64,000 bases of DNA from Chrysomallon squamiferum. Lineage: Eukaryota > Mollusca > Gastropoda > Neomphalida > Peltospiridae. The stretch covers positions 36,512,085 to 36,576,084 of the forward strand of contig CM022670.1 of assembly GCA_012295275.1 (NCBI GenBank). The letters run 5' to 3'. The position numbers and the translations under genes were made by a program. The notes under the pieces were generated by a model. The model saw only the letters and a list, made by a program, of their open reading frames with translations, was not told the DNA's origin and made no database searches. Positions 35,699 through 48,400 of this stretch are shown in pieces. Each line of letters opens with the position of its first letter. Position 1 is the first letter of the stretch.

Positions 35699-35801
35699 AC
35701 TTGTTTATTTCCGGAAGTTTATCAAGCTGTAAAACTATAAAAGTAAGAAGTCAAATATTATTCATATTAATAATGATGATGAAGATGATTTATAATGAAA
35801 G

Positions 35802-35848
<47 letters not shown>

Positions 35849-36475
35849 TTAAATGAAACTTAACAAAAACTAAATCGCCTGTACAAATAAAAATAACCCA
35901 GTAACCGATACTTAACATAAATAAAACAGTAGTCATCTAGGAGAAATCTCAACTTTATCTTTTCTGCAAATTGCAACTCACTTATAACATGTCGCAGTAC
36001 CAGTATCTATTAAACCATATATTTGTTATAATCTGTCATGTCATCACCAGCAGTGCTGGGAAATGTTTTGTTTATTTTAATATAAAAATGGATAATACTG
36101 TGAATAAATAAATTTCTACTATTATTCCTGTAGTAGATTTGATGTTGCAGCTATTAAGGTTGGTAACAGTAAAAATAACTAAGTAACTAAATAACTAACT
36201 AAACAAACAAACAAACAAATAATTTTACTGTCACAACTATTAAAATGAACGTACTATACGTCTTGGTAGCTAGTAAAATTAGTAAAAAAATAATAATTAA
36301 CTAACTAAAGAAAGAAAGAAAGAAAGAAAAAATGGGAAAAAAACAACTACATTATTTCCACTCTCAATGCTGCCATCTTGGATTTTAATACATATATAAT
36401 TTATTATTTAACTTGCCGTATAAATAACTTCTAAACTGAACTGAAAAAGCATATAATGAGTACACAGTTTAAGTA

Positions 36476-37137
36476 TTCTGAATAATATATTTTTTCAGTA
36501 AATGGTTTGACCAAAACAGTTTCCACTTGCATTTGTTAAATATGAGATACATTCAACTACAAAGAATAACTTCACATGCAAAAATATATATATATATTTT
36601 TTTAAAATAGCCCAAAGAAAAATCTCACTTATGCGTTATAGCTATAAAACTAAGGTACAATTGTTTTAAAATGCAAAGGATTTTTGTTTCGTTATGAAAG
36701 TAAAATATATTGTAATAATTAAATCAGGTCAAATAATATTGTACATAGAAACCTGATGTATTATATCTTAATGTATTTACGGAGATCAAAAACTGAATTT
36801 AAAATATAGGTTCAAATAAATATGATTTTGTATGGCATTTAAAAACGATTGTTGAGATTTTGCTAATTATTTGATCTCTAAATATTTTGATAATAATTCG
36901 ACACAAGTTAGCTTCTTAGAAATATTTAATTGTGTTTATTGGGCTTTCCACATGATAACAAAATAAATCAGTTACAATAAAGAAATTGATATATGAAACA
37001 ACAAGAAATATTCTATTTATTTACGTGTCTGTCAGTTTTATAATCAACTTTTTTCTTGTTATTAATTTAATTTATTGTTGTGATTTTATGAATAACTACT
37101 ATTGTTACTAAGACTACCATTATTTTTAATTATGATG

Positions 37138-37179
<42 letters not shown>

Positions 37180-39105
37180 CAATATTTAATGATACTGTAT
37201 TTCTCTATTAATAATTATTAGATATGACTTCTATAAATATGTTGTAATTTCGTCTGTAGACAATAACAGATAGAGGAAACCCGATTCAGAGAAACATGAG
37301 TTACTGCACATGAGTTATTTTAGTACCTTTGGTTTTTAATGAGGCGATGGTGAATTTCTATTTTTGGCTAGTTTTGATAATTATTTATGACAATTTACAA
37401 TTATTCTACACACATTCAATTTTATTACTTTATTTGTATTGTTAATTTAAAAGTAACAAGTATTTTCAGAAGTATTTTGTTGAATGCACTTAGAATTATA
37501 TGTAAATAAAAATAATCTTAACTGTTTTCGTTAAATACAATTTTTATAACGACTATGATGTGATTGTTCTTATTATTATTCTTATTATCATTATCGTGAT
37601 ATCTTCCATCCTAATAACATAGCCGAATTAAAATGTAATATAAACCAGTGGAAAGTATTTTTTTTTTTTTAAATTGCATCTAATGGATTGTCTTGTAATG
37701 AAAATTTTAATCAGCAGATCCATTGCAGCCTTTCCTTGAGTATTCTTCTTGCGGTATTATTATTAATACAACAATACTCTAAATTTATCTTTCATTCGTT
37801 TTCCTTAAAAAAAGTGATGTTGATGATGATAATAATACTAATAACATTCCGGAATCATGTTGAAATTCGAGCTATGTAGTAGTCTACACGTATGTTGTTG
37901 AAAGAAACTGCATAATTTGGCGGCATAAAATGAACAATAAAACTAAATCGACAATTTGTATAAAAGTGTTACGTATTTACGAATGAGAATTCACTCTTAT
38001 TAATTCTTTTCGTATTTTACAGCAACTACTACATTATAGCAGCAGATTGAAAATAAAATTGATTATACCTTAAAATTAGTATTCCGTTTTCTTTTTCCTT
38101 ACAGTGGAGTACTGCTTTAGCGCCAGGCTACACAAAAAATGACTCGTGTGATACAACAAACTGTTAGCAGACGACAGTCTGATAACATCTGTTCGTGCTG
38201 GGTTTTGTGGTAAGGATCAATCGTTTTGTGTTTTGTTTTGATCTTACGTATTATTTACGGATAATCTTTAATCACAATTAAATAAGTGACCAAAGACCCT
38301 TGCTTGTTTGAACGGTTTGATAGCTGGTGTTTACTAAACAACCAGTGCACTTTTTGTTGAGTATCCTTCTGACCTCGTATACCTCCGCTCTCGCAGTCAG
38401 TGAACATGATATACAGTAATTCGCTTGGAACTGTATTTGTAACAGATTGAATATGATTCAACACAAAGCTGTACCCAGTGAGCATTCAGTGGTGCAGACA
38501 CCCTGCGGAGTATTGGATTTATGCAACATAACAAATATTTATTTTTGGCTTTTGTATGGATAGTCTATAATCCGACCGAATCAATGTCATTTGTGTCATT
38601 CTTTTTAAAACTTTATCACAAAATATAATTCACCCATAATAAATGTTTAAATTTTTTATATATCTAGCTCCTTTCACTCCATAAAGGAGCATTGTTTCAA
38701 ATAAAAACTCTATAGATACAAAATACATCCTGGAAAATAATTAAATAAATAAAAACAACTTCTTAATTAGTAAAATATAAAATAAAACAGTAAACAGTGT
38801 TTTGGTGTTCTGTCATTAACTGGTAACTTACAACTGGTTGTTAACATTTGATATTTACCATTAATCCTTAAAGTTAAATATTAATATACTTCACAGAAAC
38901 ATGTCAGAAATTATTAGAGGATACTTAAATAATGGCTTTTTAGAAAAATAATAAATACATGCACCTGTGTGTTTATGTAAATATACGTATCAAAAAATAA
39001 TAAACTTGAGCACAATATATATATATTATTTTTTTTTTTAGAAAATGTCTCAACATCTAGTTAGATATTTTACACCCAGTCAGTTAAAATAAATAAATAA
39101 AAAAT
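36476..39105. repeat. Left arm of a large inverted repeat
   Basis: Reverse complement matches about 41,690-44,398. Examples are TTCTGAATAATATATTTTTT (36,476) against 44,379-44,398, and ACATCTAGTTAGATATTTTA near 39,052 against 41,730-41,760. The arms differ by scattered substitutions and indels. No gene is seen in the arm. Confidence 0.85.
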
Positions 39106-40763
39106 TTAAATAAATCACTTACTGTGCCTGATTACAACAAAGGTTATTTTACGTACTTTTGGTTTTAATACGGCGATGATGAATTTCTAATCTGAACTGT
39201 TCCTGAAGCCATGTTTTAATTATTTATTAATTCCGTTATTTTTCGTTAGTTTTGATAATTATTTAAATCATAATTTTTAATGATAATTTATTTTTTATTT
39301 AAAAAGTATTTAGAGATCATTGCAATTTATTACTTTCTTTATATTGTTACGTTAAAAGTTGTTATTATAAAATTTTACAAGTATTTTGTTGAATGTACTT
39401 ATAATTATATGTAAATAAAAATAATTTTAACTGTTTTCGTTAAATGAACTTTTTATAACGACTATGATATGATTGTTGTTATTATTATTATTATTATCAT
39501 CACTGTGGCATATCCCATCCTAATAAAATAGCCCAGTCACACAATGTAATAATATAGACGAGGAGAAAGTATTTGGTTAAGAACTTGCATCTAACTGTTT
39601 TTCTTGTAATGAAAATTTGAATGAGCAAATCCATTCGCTGGGTATTCTTATGGATTCTTCTTATTATTACTATCATTATTATTACTGTTGTTGTTTGCTG
39701 TTGACGAAATTTCTCTTTATTGTATTTCTTCTTCTTCTTCTTCTTATTATTATTATTTGAATAAAACATTTTCGTTTTTATTCCAATACTTTAAATTTAT
39801 CTTTCATTCGTTTTCCTTAAAAAGAAAAAAAAGATGATAATGATAGTAATAATGATATTCGGGAATTATGTTGTAATTGGAGCTATGTACATTCGTAATA
39901 GGATAATAACAAATATAGGTTGTTGAAATAAACTGCATGATATGGCGTAATAAAATGAACAGTAAAACTAAACCAAGTATTTGTATAAAAGTACTAAATA
40001 CTGACAAATGAACATTCATTCTTATTCATTATTTTTATATATTGCAACAAGTACTACATTATAGCAGCAGAGTGAAAATAAAATTGATAATACCTTGAAA
40101 CTAGTATCCCGTTTTCTTTTTCCTTCCAGTCGGGTACTCTTTTTTGGGCCAGCCTACAGAAGAAAAATGACTCGCGTGATATGTTGAATTGTCAGCAGAC
40201 GACAGTGTGCTAATACCAGTTCGTGCTGTTTTTTTGTGGTTTTGATGTGTCACTCTATTTAAATCTTTATCATAAAATTTGATTCACCCATGATTAATTT
40301 TTAATAATTTTAATACTATTGTGTATCTAGCTCTTTTCACTTAATAAAGGAGCATTGTTTTAAGTAAAAAGTCTGTCGATTCAAAATACATCCTGGTAAA
40401 TAATTAAAAATATAAAAACAGCTTCTTTTTTAGTAAAATATAGAATAAAACAGTAAACAGTGTTTTGGTATTCTGTCATTAATTAATAGCTTAAAATTGG
40501 TTGTTAACCTTTGATATTTAATCATTAAAGTTAACTATCAGTAGTATCACAGAAACATGTCAGATTATGTAGAGGATAATTAAATAGTGGCTTTATAGAA
40601 AAATAATATATACCATATACGTATACAAAATAATTACAAAATAAGTTCATAACGAAATATGGAATTTTTTTTAAAACTTTTAAACTTTTTTTTAGAAAAA
40701 CTCTCAACACGTAGTGACATATTTTACACCCACTCAACATCAAACAAGAAATATATGCCTGTA

Positions 40764-40813
<50 letters not shown>

Positions 40814-41689
40814 TACACACACATATATATAATAACAATAATTAAAAATAAATAAATGAAAAATGTAAATAAATAAATAAACTACAAAATAATGAAATAT
40901 CCCCAGAAAATATTAAAAAAAGCAAAATAATTTTTAAAAGAGAGTAAATATACCCCTAAATATGTGTGCATATGTGTGTGTGTGTGATTAAATTTAATAA
41001 TAATAATAATAATAAAAATAACAATTTAGTGTTTTATTTTGTTATAACTCTTATTCTAGTTCTACATATATATATACAACTATATAATCTTATTCTCTCG
41101 TGAATATTTAATATTCAATTAATAATACAATGATGAAAATACTTTGATAATCTATCTTGGGAGGGCTAGTATTAAAAAAAAACCAAAAACGAAAAAACAA
41201 CAAACAAACAAAACAAATATGCACTAAAATTTAAAACCAGTATAAAAAAAACAAACATTTTAAAACATTATAAAAATCTATATTATTAAAGATATAGTTT
41301 TGACATAACGCCAAAAATCAAGTAGACCATGTCTATCGAATTATCTCATAAGTGCGTAGTATACGGCCTTAGTTCCATGGTTGATTATATGAGTCCCTTA
41401 CTCAAAGAACATTATCACATTATTAAAACAAATACCTGATTGTTATTATTTTTACTTACTACAATTTCTAATACACTAACTTGGAAAGTAAATTTGCCGC
41501 AATTTTTATAATTATTAAATTAAATTACACACAAACACATATACATACATACATACAAAACAGTAATTTTAAGTGTACATTTTTATCTTTTTAAAATTCT
41601 TTTGCTTTCGATGTTGTTACTTTCTGTAGCTTTTTCTTTATTTTATTTCTTTCTTTATTTCTTTATTTAATTCTTTATTTATTTATTTA
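39106..41689. other. Spacer of the large inverted repeat, itself a degenerate flank copy
   Basis: Non-coding. Landmarks such as TTTTTTCTTGTAATGAAAAT, ATAGGTTGTTGAAATAAACTG and CATCCTGGTAAATAATTAAA show it is a more diverged direct copy of about 3,150-4,900 and 37,300-39,000. So the flank occurs twice in direct order and then once inverted. Confidence 0.65.
40761..40816. repeat. Palindromic compound microsatellite (GT)n(AT)n(AC)n
   Basis: GTATGTGTGTGTGTATATAT runs through an AT core into ATATACACACACACACATAC, making a nearly perfect 56-bp palindrome able to form a hairpin or cruciform. Confidence 0.9.
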
Positions 41690-41764
41690 TTTATTTAGAT
41701 TTTTTATTTATTTATTTTAACTGACTGGGTGTAAAATATCTAACTAGATGTTGAGACATTTTCT

Positions 41765-41795
<31 letters not shown>

Positions 41796-43678
41796 TATTG
41801 TGCTCAAGTTAATTATTTTTTGATACGTATATTTACATAAACACACAGGTGCATGTATTTATTATTTTTCTAAAAAGCCATTATTTAAGTATCCTCTAAT
41901 AATTTCTGACATGTTTCTGTGAAGTATATTAATATTTAACTTTAAGGATTAATGGTAAATATCAAATGTTAACAACCAGTTGTAAGTTACCAGTTAATGA
42001 CAGAACACCAAAACACTGTTTACTGTTTTATTATATATTTTACTAATAAAGAAGTTGTTTTTATTTATTTAATTATTTACCAGGATGTATTTTGTACATT
42101 TAGAGTTTTTATTTGAAACAATGCTCCTTTATGGAGTGAAAGGAGCTAGATATATAAAAATTTAAAACATTAATTATGGGTGAATTAAATTTTGTGATAA
42201 AGATTTAAAAAGAATGACACAAATGACTGTCTGATTATAGGACTGTCAATACAAAAACCAAAAATAAATATTTTTTATTGTTAGCAGTGTAAAATGTGCG
42301 TAACCCAATAGTCCGCAGGTGTCTGAACCACTGAATGTTCACTGGGTACAGCTTTGACTTCAAATACATTCAATCTGTTACAAATACTGTTCCAAGCGAA
42401 TTACTGTATATCATGTTCACTGACTGCGAGAGCGGAGGTATACGAGGTCAGAAAGATGCTTAACAAAAGGTGCACTGGTTGTTTAGTAAATACCAGCTAT
42501 CTAACCGTTCAAACACGCAAAGGTCTTTGCTCACTTACATCATTGTGATTAAACATTATCCGTGAATAATACGTAAGACCAAAACAAAACACAAAACCAT
42601 TGATCATTACCACAAAACCCAGCACGAACAGATGTTATCAGACTGTCATCTGCTAACAGTTTGTTGTATCACACGAGTCATTTTTTGTGTAGCCTGGCGC
42701 TAAAGCAGTACTCCACTGTAAGGAAAAAGAAAACGGAATACTAATTTTAAGGTATAATCAATTTTATTTTCAATCTGCAGCTATAATGTAGTAGTTGCTG
42801 TAAAATACGAAAAGAATTAATAAGAGTGAATTCTCATTCGTAAATACGTAACACTTTTATACAAATTGTCGATTTAGTTTTATTGTTCATTTTATGCCGC
42901 TGTATTATGCAGTTTGTTTCAACAACATACGTGTAGACTACTACATAGCTCGAATTTCAACATGATTCCGGAATGTTATTAGTATTATTATCATCATCAA
43001 CATCACTGTTTTTAAGGAAAACGAATGAAAGATAAATTTAGAGTATTGTTGTATTAATAATAATACCGCAAGAAGAATACTCAAGAAATGGCTGCAATGG
43101 ATTTGTTCATTAAAATTTTCATTACAAGAAAATCCATTAGATGCAAGTTCTTAAAAAAAATACTTTCCACTAGTTTATATTACATTTTAATTCGGCTGTG
43201 TTATTAGGATGGAACATATCACGATAAGGATAATAAGAATAATAATAATAATAATCACATCATAGTCGTTATAAAAATTATATTTAACGAAAACAGTTAA
43301 GATTATTTTTATTTACATATAATTCTAAATGCATTCAACAAAATACTTGTGACAATTTAAACTAAAAAATAAAATAACGACTTTTAAATTAACAATACAA
43401 ATAAAGTAATAAAATTGAATGTGTATAGAATAATCATAAATTGCAATTAAAAATTAAGACTTCATAAATAATTATCAAAACTAGCCAAAAATAGAAATTC
43501 ACCATCGCCTTATTAAAAACCAAAGGTACGTAAAATAACCTTTGTTGTAATCAGGCGCAGTAACTTGTGCTGGTCTGAAGCGGGTTTCTTCTATCTGTTA
43601 TTGTCTACAGAGGAAATTACAACATCTTTAATAATGTCTAATAATTATTAATAGAGAAATACAGTATCATTAAAATTG

Positions 43679-43742
<64 letters not shown>

Positions 43743-44398
43743 TTAATTAAAATTAATGGTAGTCTTAGTAACAGTAGAAACTATTCATAAAATCACAACA
43801 ATAAATTAAATTAATAACAAGAAAAAAGTTGATTATAAAACTGACAGACACGTAAATAAATAGAATATTTCATGTTGTTTCATATATCAATTTCTTAATT
43901 GTAACTGGTTTATTTTGTTATCATGTGGAAAGCCCAATAAACACAATTAAATATTTCTAAGAAGCTAACTTGTGTCGAATTATTATCAAAATATTTAGAG
44001 ATCAAATAATTAGCAAAATCTCAACAATCGTTTTTAAATGCCATACAAAATCATATTTATTTGAACCTATATTTTAAATTCAGTTTTTGATCTCCGTAAA
44101 TACATTAAGATATAATACATCAGGTTTCTGTGTAAAATATTATTTGACCTGATTTAATTATTACAATATATTTTACTTTCATAACGAAACAAAAATCCTT
44201 TGCATTTTAAAACAATTGTACCTTAGTTTTATAGCTATAACGCATAAGTGAGATTTTTCTTTGGGCTATTTTTAAAAAAAAATTAATATTTCTGCATGTG
44301 AAGTTATTCTTTGTAGTTGAATGTATCTCATATTTAACAAATGCAAGTGGAAACTGTTTTGGTCAAACCATTTACTGAAAAATATATTATTCAGAAAT
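41690..44398. repeat. Right arm of the large inverted repeat
   Basis: Reverse-complement partner of 36,476-39,105, ending 85 bp before the run of Ns. The extra piece at 41,555-41,690 pairs with about 4,880-5,030 of the first copy. It contains the (ATT)n tract 43,681-43,743. Confidence 0.85.
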
Positions 44399-44483
44399 GT
44401 TAATTTTTTAAAAACATAGCATCTCATAAACAATTGTGTTCTAAAGGGCCTAGATGTAAAATATATTGTAATATTAAATCTAG

Positions 44484-44683
44484 NNNNNNNNNNNNNNNNN
44501 NNNNNNNNNNNNNNNNNNNNNNNNNNNNNNNNNNNNNNNNNNNNNNNNNNNNNNNNNNNNNNNNNNNNNNNNNNNNNNNNNNNNNNNNNNNNNNNNNNNN
44601 NNNNNNNNNNNNNNNNNNNNNNNNNNNNNNNNNNNNNNNNNNNNNNNNNNNNNNNNNNNNNNNNNNNNNNNNNNNNNNNNNNN
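44484..44683. other. Assembly gap, exactly 200 Ns
   Basis: A round-number N run marks a scaffold join of unknown true size. It separates the DD-CARD array and its inverted repeat from the PCF11 gene. Confidence 0.98.
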
Positions 44684-45335
44684 TGGATGATTTTCAGTAA
44701 ACAGCACAAAGCTGGAACATTCTGTAACCATCAGTCAAAAAAGTGAATTAGAACGATGCAGCATTTCAATAGAAGTAAATATTTAATGTAAAACAATGTG
44801 CTAAAGGTGAAAATATTTACTGCATGGGTATAAATCAGATTCATCTATAGTAATAATTATTTTCTTCACATAAATTGTATTTTCCTTATGTTGGATATTT
44901 TTTTATTCATTTTCTTTAATATTGGCATATGTCAGATATATAAACTTAAAAAGGTTCAAAAAAAAAAAAAAAAAAAGCTATGCACATTTGATAACTTTAT
45001 AGTTAGATAATTTTTTAAATACAGAATTTAAAACGGCTATCTCATTTGACACTGAGGGTAAGTATTTAAGTTAACAGGTGTTCAACAGCTAAATTATTTA
45101 TTAATTTATTTATTTATTATTATTACTTTATTTTTGTTTTGGACTTATTGATATATACATGATTGGATTTCATTGTTGGATTATTAGTTTAATTTTTTTT
45201 ATTTTTATTTTTTTTTATTATATATATATATATATATATATATAATTTGACTTTTAAAAAAACAAACAAAAAAACTCTTGATTATTATATATTTTATGAA
45301 ATTTTGATTAATATATTATTTATTTTTTAATGCAG
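44684..45335. other. Non-coding sequence between the gap and the first visible PCF11 exon
   Basis: AT-rich with poly-A (44,959-44,976), TTTA and (TA)n tracts (45,221-45,244). No reading frame resembling the first CID helices of Pcf11 was found, so this is probably the 3' part of an intron. Confidence 0.6.
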
Positions 45336-45465
45336 GTGAAGACTGCCTACAAGCTGCCAGTTCTGTACCTCATTGACTCCATAATAAAGAATCTTACATC
45401 AACGTTGTATCCAAGCTTTTTTGCTCAAAATATTGTCCAGATGTTTTGTTCAGTTTTTTGAAGAG
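45336..45465 (+). CDS. PCF11: PCF11 CID exon (middle helices), frame-disrupted
   Basis: The exon follows TTTTTTAATGCAG. KLPVLYLIDSIIKN is the signature CID helix containing the Asp that contacts the polymerase CTD, followed by LYPSFFAQNIVQMFCSVF. The expected continuation EE|VDERT needs GTTTTTGAAGAG, but the sequence has six Ts (45,454-45,459), which creates TGA. The donor GTTAGC is weak. Homology fixes the exon despite the break. Confidence 0.85.
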
Positions 45466-48400
45466 GTTAGCAAAGTCCCCTTTGAGAATATATTTAAATG
45501 TTTTCTTCACAAACTTAAGAATATGTAGTTCATTTCACAGCTATCCAGTCTGAACAGGTTATATAGAATTTGGTTATATATTTAAAAGAAATTTTGTATT
45601 TGAATGACTTGAATGGAAAAGAAATCTATAAATCACTCTTATTCTCAATTTTATTTTTTTTATTTTATTTATTTATTTTTACATTTTACCACATCACTTG
45701 CCCATTAGTATCAACTTGATGTGTTTTATACATAATAAAGTTTTAGAACTATGACTTCATTTATTTTTCTTTATTGTTACTGTTCACAGAATTGATATTG
45801 TCACATAAAAGCTGACTTCGTTTAATCTATTGTTATACGAACTTGCTGCGTTGGACAAATAACATTTTCAGCTGGACTAAAAAAACTATACTGATAGTTG
45901 GTTATATTTGTTTAGGTCTGTAGATTTAAAAATAATAAAAAATAAATTCTATTTTTGCTTTTATTGCATGTTTCTCAACATTTCTCAGTTAATTGGGTCA
46001 CCTTATTTAAAGGTAAGTTAATGAGAAAACCAAATGGTTTCCTGCTGTCATATAATGCTGCACATTACTATTCCAACATGACTGGAGCTGAATTAATAAA
46101 TTGTCCAAATCTGTACTTGACATTTTGCCAGATAAAAATGGTTTATGAAGTTTTGTGCATTAAAAAGTGAAATGCTAAATAAAAATAGATTTTGCTGGAT
46201 TTTAGGTAAGTGATGAATGTTCTTTTTGTGACATTTGCTTATGTGATATAAACATTTGAAAAAATAAATATGAACTTGCTGCTGTCAAATGATCATATTC
46301 AGAAGATTGCATAATAAACAGCCTGGTGAAAATGGGATGAATTTTTGGTTGCAGTCAGGAAAAAATACTTGCATCAGAAGAGTGGAACAGAAGGGAACTA
46401 CTATAAGATCATTACTAAAATGTAACTTTAACATTAAAAAAATATGTGTGTGTGTATTTGTTAAATTGTTGATTTATTTTATTATTGTAATGATTTATTA
46501 AAATGGTATGAAGATGGGTAAAAGCAGCTCTGGTCATGTTGGAGACCACTGAAGGGTTAATAAATAGAGCATAAAATAAAATTAATGGAAATTATTTTCA
46601 GAGAGAAGATGTTATGAGTTTTTCTTGTTAATTTCAGAGGGATAGGGCAGTGTGGTTTACCAGTTGTTTGGTAATATGCACGTAATCTAAGTACAAGATG
46701 AATTTCTTTAGAAGATCTCAAACCCCCCAAAAACCTCTGTCAACTTTTAAAATGACATTAAGCAGGGTAGAAATGAATTGTACTGATTTTTGAAAAAGAA
46801 AAAAGAGAAATGTGAAATGTTTGCTCGTGGAAAATGCCTTAAACATTTACAAAAACCTTTTGGAAGTTGTAAGAATACACGCAACAAACAATATGAGGGA
46901 AAGCTTTTTTTCAATTTAATTATAATAGTTTGTGGTTTTTATTTTTATTATATACACATTCATTTACAACTTCATCTCGGAGAACTGGTGTTTTTTTATC
47001 CTGCTGTGTTTGCATTAAAATTTAGAGAAGGTGTTCCAGTTGAAATCTTGGGATGAGCTGTGAGATAAAATGGGTAAAGCTGTAGCCTCAGCCATAATGA
47101 AATAACTTCTTGACGTAATTTAAAACACGGCTGTTGAAAGATGGTAATAAACAAATTAATGAACATTTTTAACTGCAAGTGTGGATGGAAGATCTTTCTC
47201 ACATAATCTTTAGGATTTTAGAACAAAACACTGAAATCAAATGTTTTAAAAGAAAGGAGAGAATATACTGATGTAAACAAATTCAATGTAATTGAGTTTT
47301 TCATGCTTTGTTTTTCCTGAAATAAATTGGTGTTTTGTGGGATAAAATTATCCTTGGCAAGGGTATTGAATTTTAAAACTGCACCGTTGAATTTAGTAAT
47401 ATCAAATAGGGTTCTTTTAACATTAACCTGAAAAGCATTAAATGCTTCAGTTCACCACTGGTTTCATTTTTCAAACTTGATGGGTGTTTTTTTTCTCATG
47501 AATTATTGAACAGCTTTGGTATACGAATAAAACATCTTTGCAAGCACAAACTAGACATTTGATATAGAAACATTGCTTCAAAAAAGACCAGAGTTTTAAA
47601 TAATTTGTGGTCACAGTAGCCTACTATTTTAATTTTCCAGCATTTATTTTCTATTGCATGTATTTGTTTATTATTGTGAAATATGGACTTCAATTCTCAA
47701 CAGGTGGACGAAAGAACAAGAGGGCAGATGTTCAAGTTGAGACAAACCTGGAAAGATATTTTACCCAACAAGAAGTTATATGCACTTGATGTCCGTGTAA
47801 ACATGATAGATCCTGCTTGGCCAATCACTGCTCATGCTCCTGAGCAAACCACAATACATGTTAATCCGAAGTTTCTCATGCAGGTAAAACAGGAAACTAT
47901 TAGGGTACACAGATTACTCTAATAGTAAACAACTTTTTAAAACTATTATCAACAGTTTTTTTTATCAATGAAAAGTAACATTCTATGTTTTTTTTAAAAT
48001 AAAATAAAAGCAATAAAGATTCGTACAGAACCTAGTACTTGAAATAATTCTATTTTATTATTGTTTAAAATGATTTTAAAACAATGACTGTTAAGAATTT
48101 TTATTCATTAAAAGATTTGTATGTGCTATAATTAAGTCACATAACTGAAACGCACCATAGGTACATGAAGTAAATTCTTTAGAGAATGACTGGAAAGTTA
48201 CGATAACAATTAATTTAGAATTGACTCTTTTAAAAAAATGTTTTCATGCATGTTGACATTCTATTGCATACATAAAATATGAATGAAAAGGTTTTAGACA
48301 TGGTTAATATTGTTTAGGTCACATTGAAATAACTAAAAGAGTAAATAAAAATATTTTTAACATAAAAGATGTTTTATTCCCAATACTAATGATGATTGCA

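Larger units (their letters stand above)
34571..39105. repeat. Segmental duplication, direct copy of 1-4,880
   Basis: From GGATGGGAGGTAGACAACAA (34,575) the sequence tracks the beginning of the window through the transposon end, exon 1, the ISRE-like box, the ATT tract and about 3.4 kb of 5' flank. There are small indels, and a deletion here of about 100 bp relative to 42-141 of the first copy. Substitutions are sparse, so the duplication is recent. Confidence 0.85.

Noticed and set aside
36476-44398. Large inverted repeat as a hairpin-read assembly artefact
   Set aside because: The arms differ by many substitutions and indels and the spacer is distinct, so they are diverged genomic copies, although the exact arrangement near the gap remains unproven.
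46790-47202. Short reading frames in PCF11 intron 45,466-47,703
   Set aside because: AT-rich composition, no domain and no splice-phase fit; flanking exons join perfectly without them.
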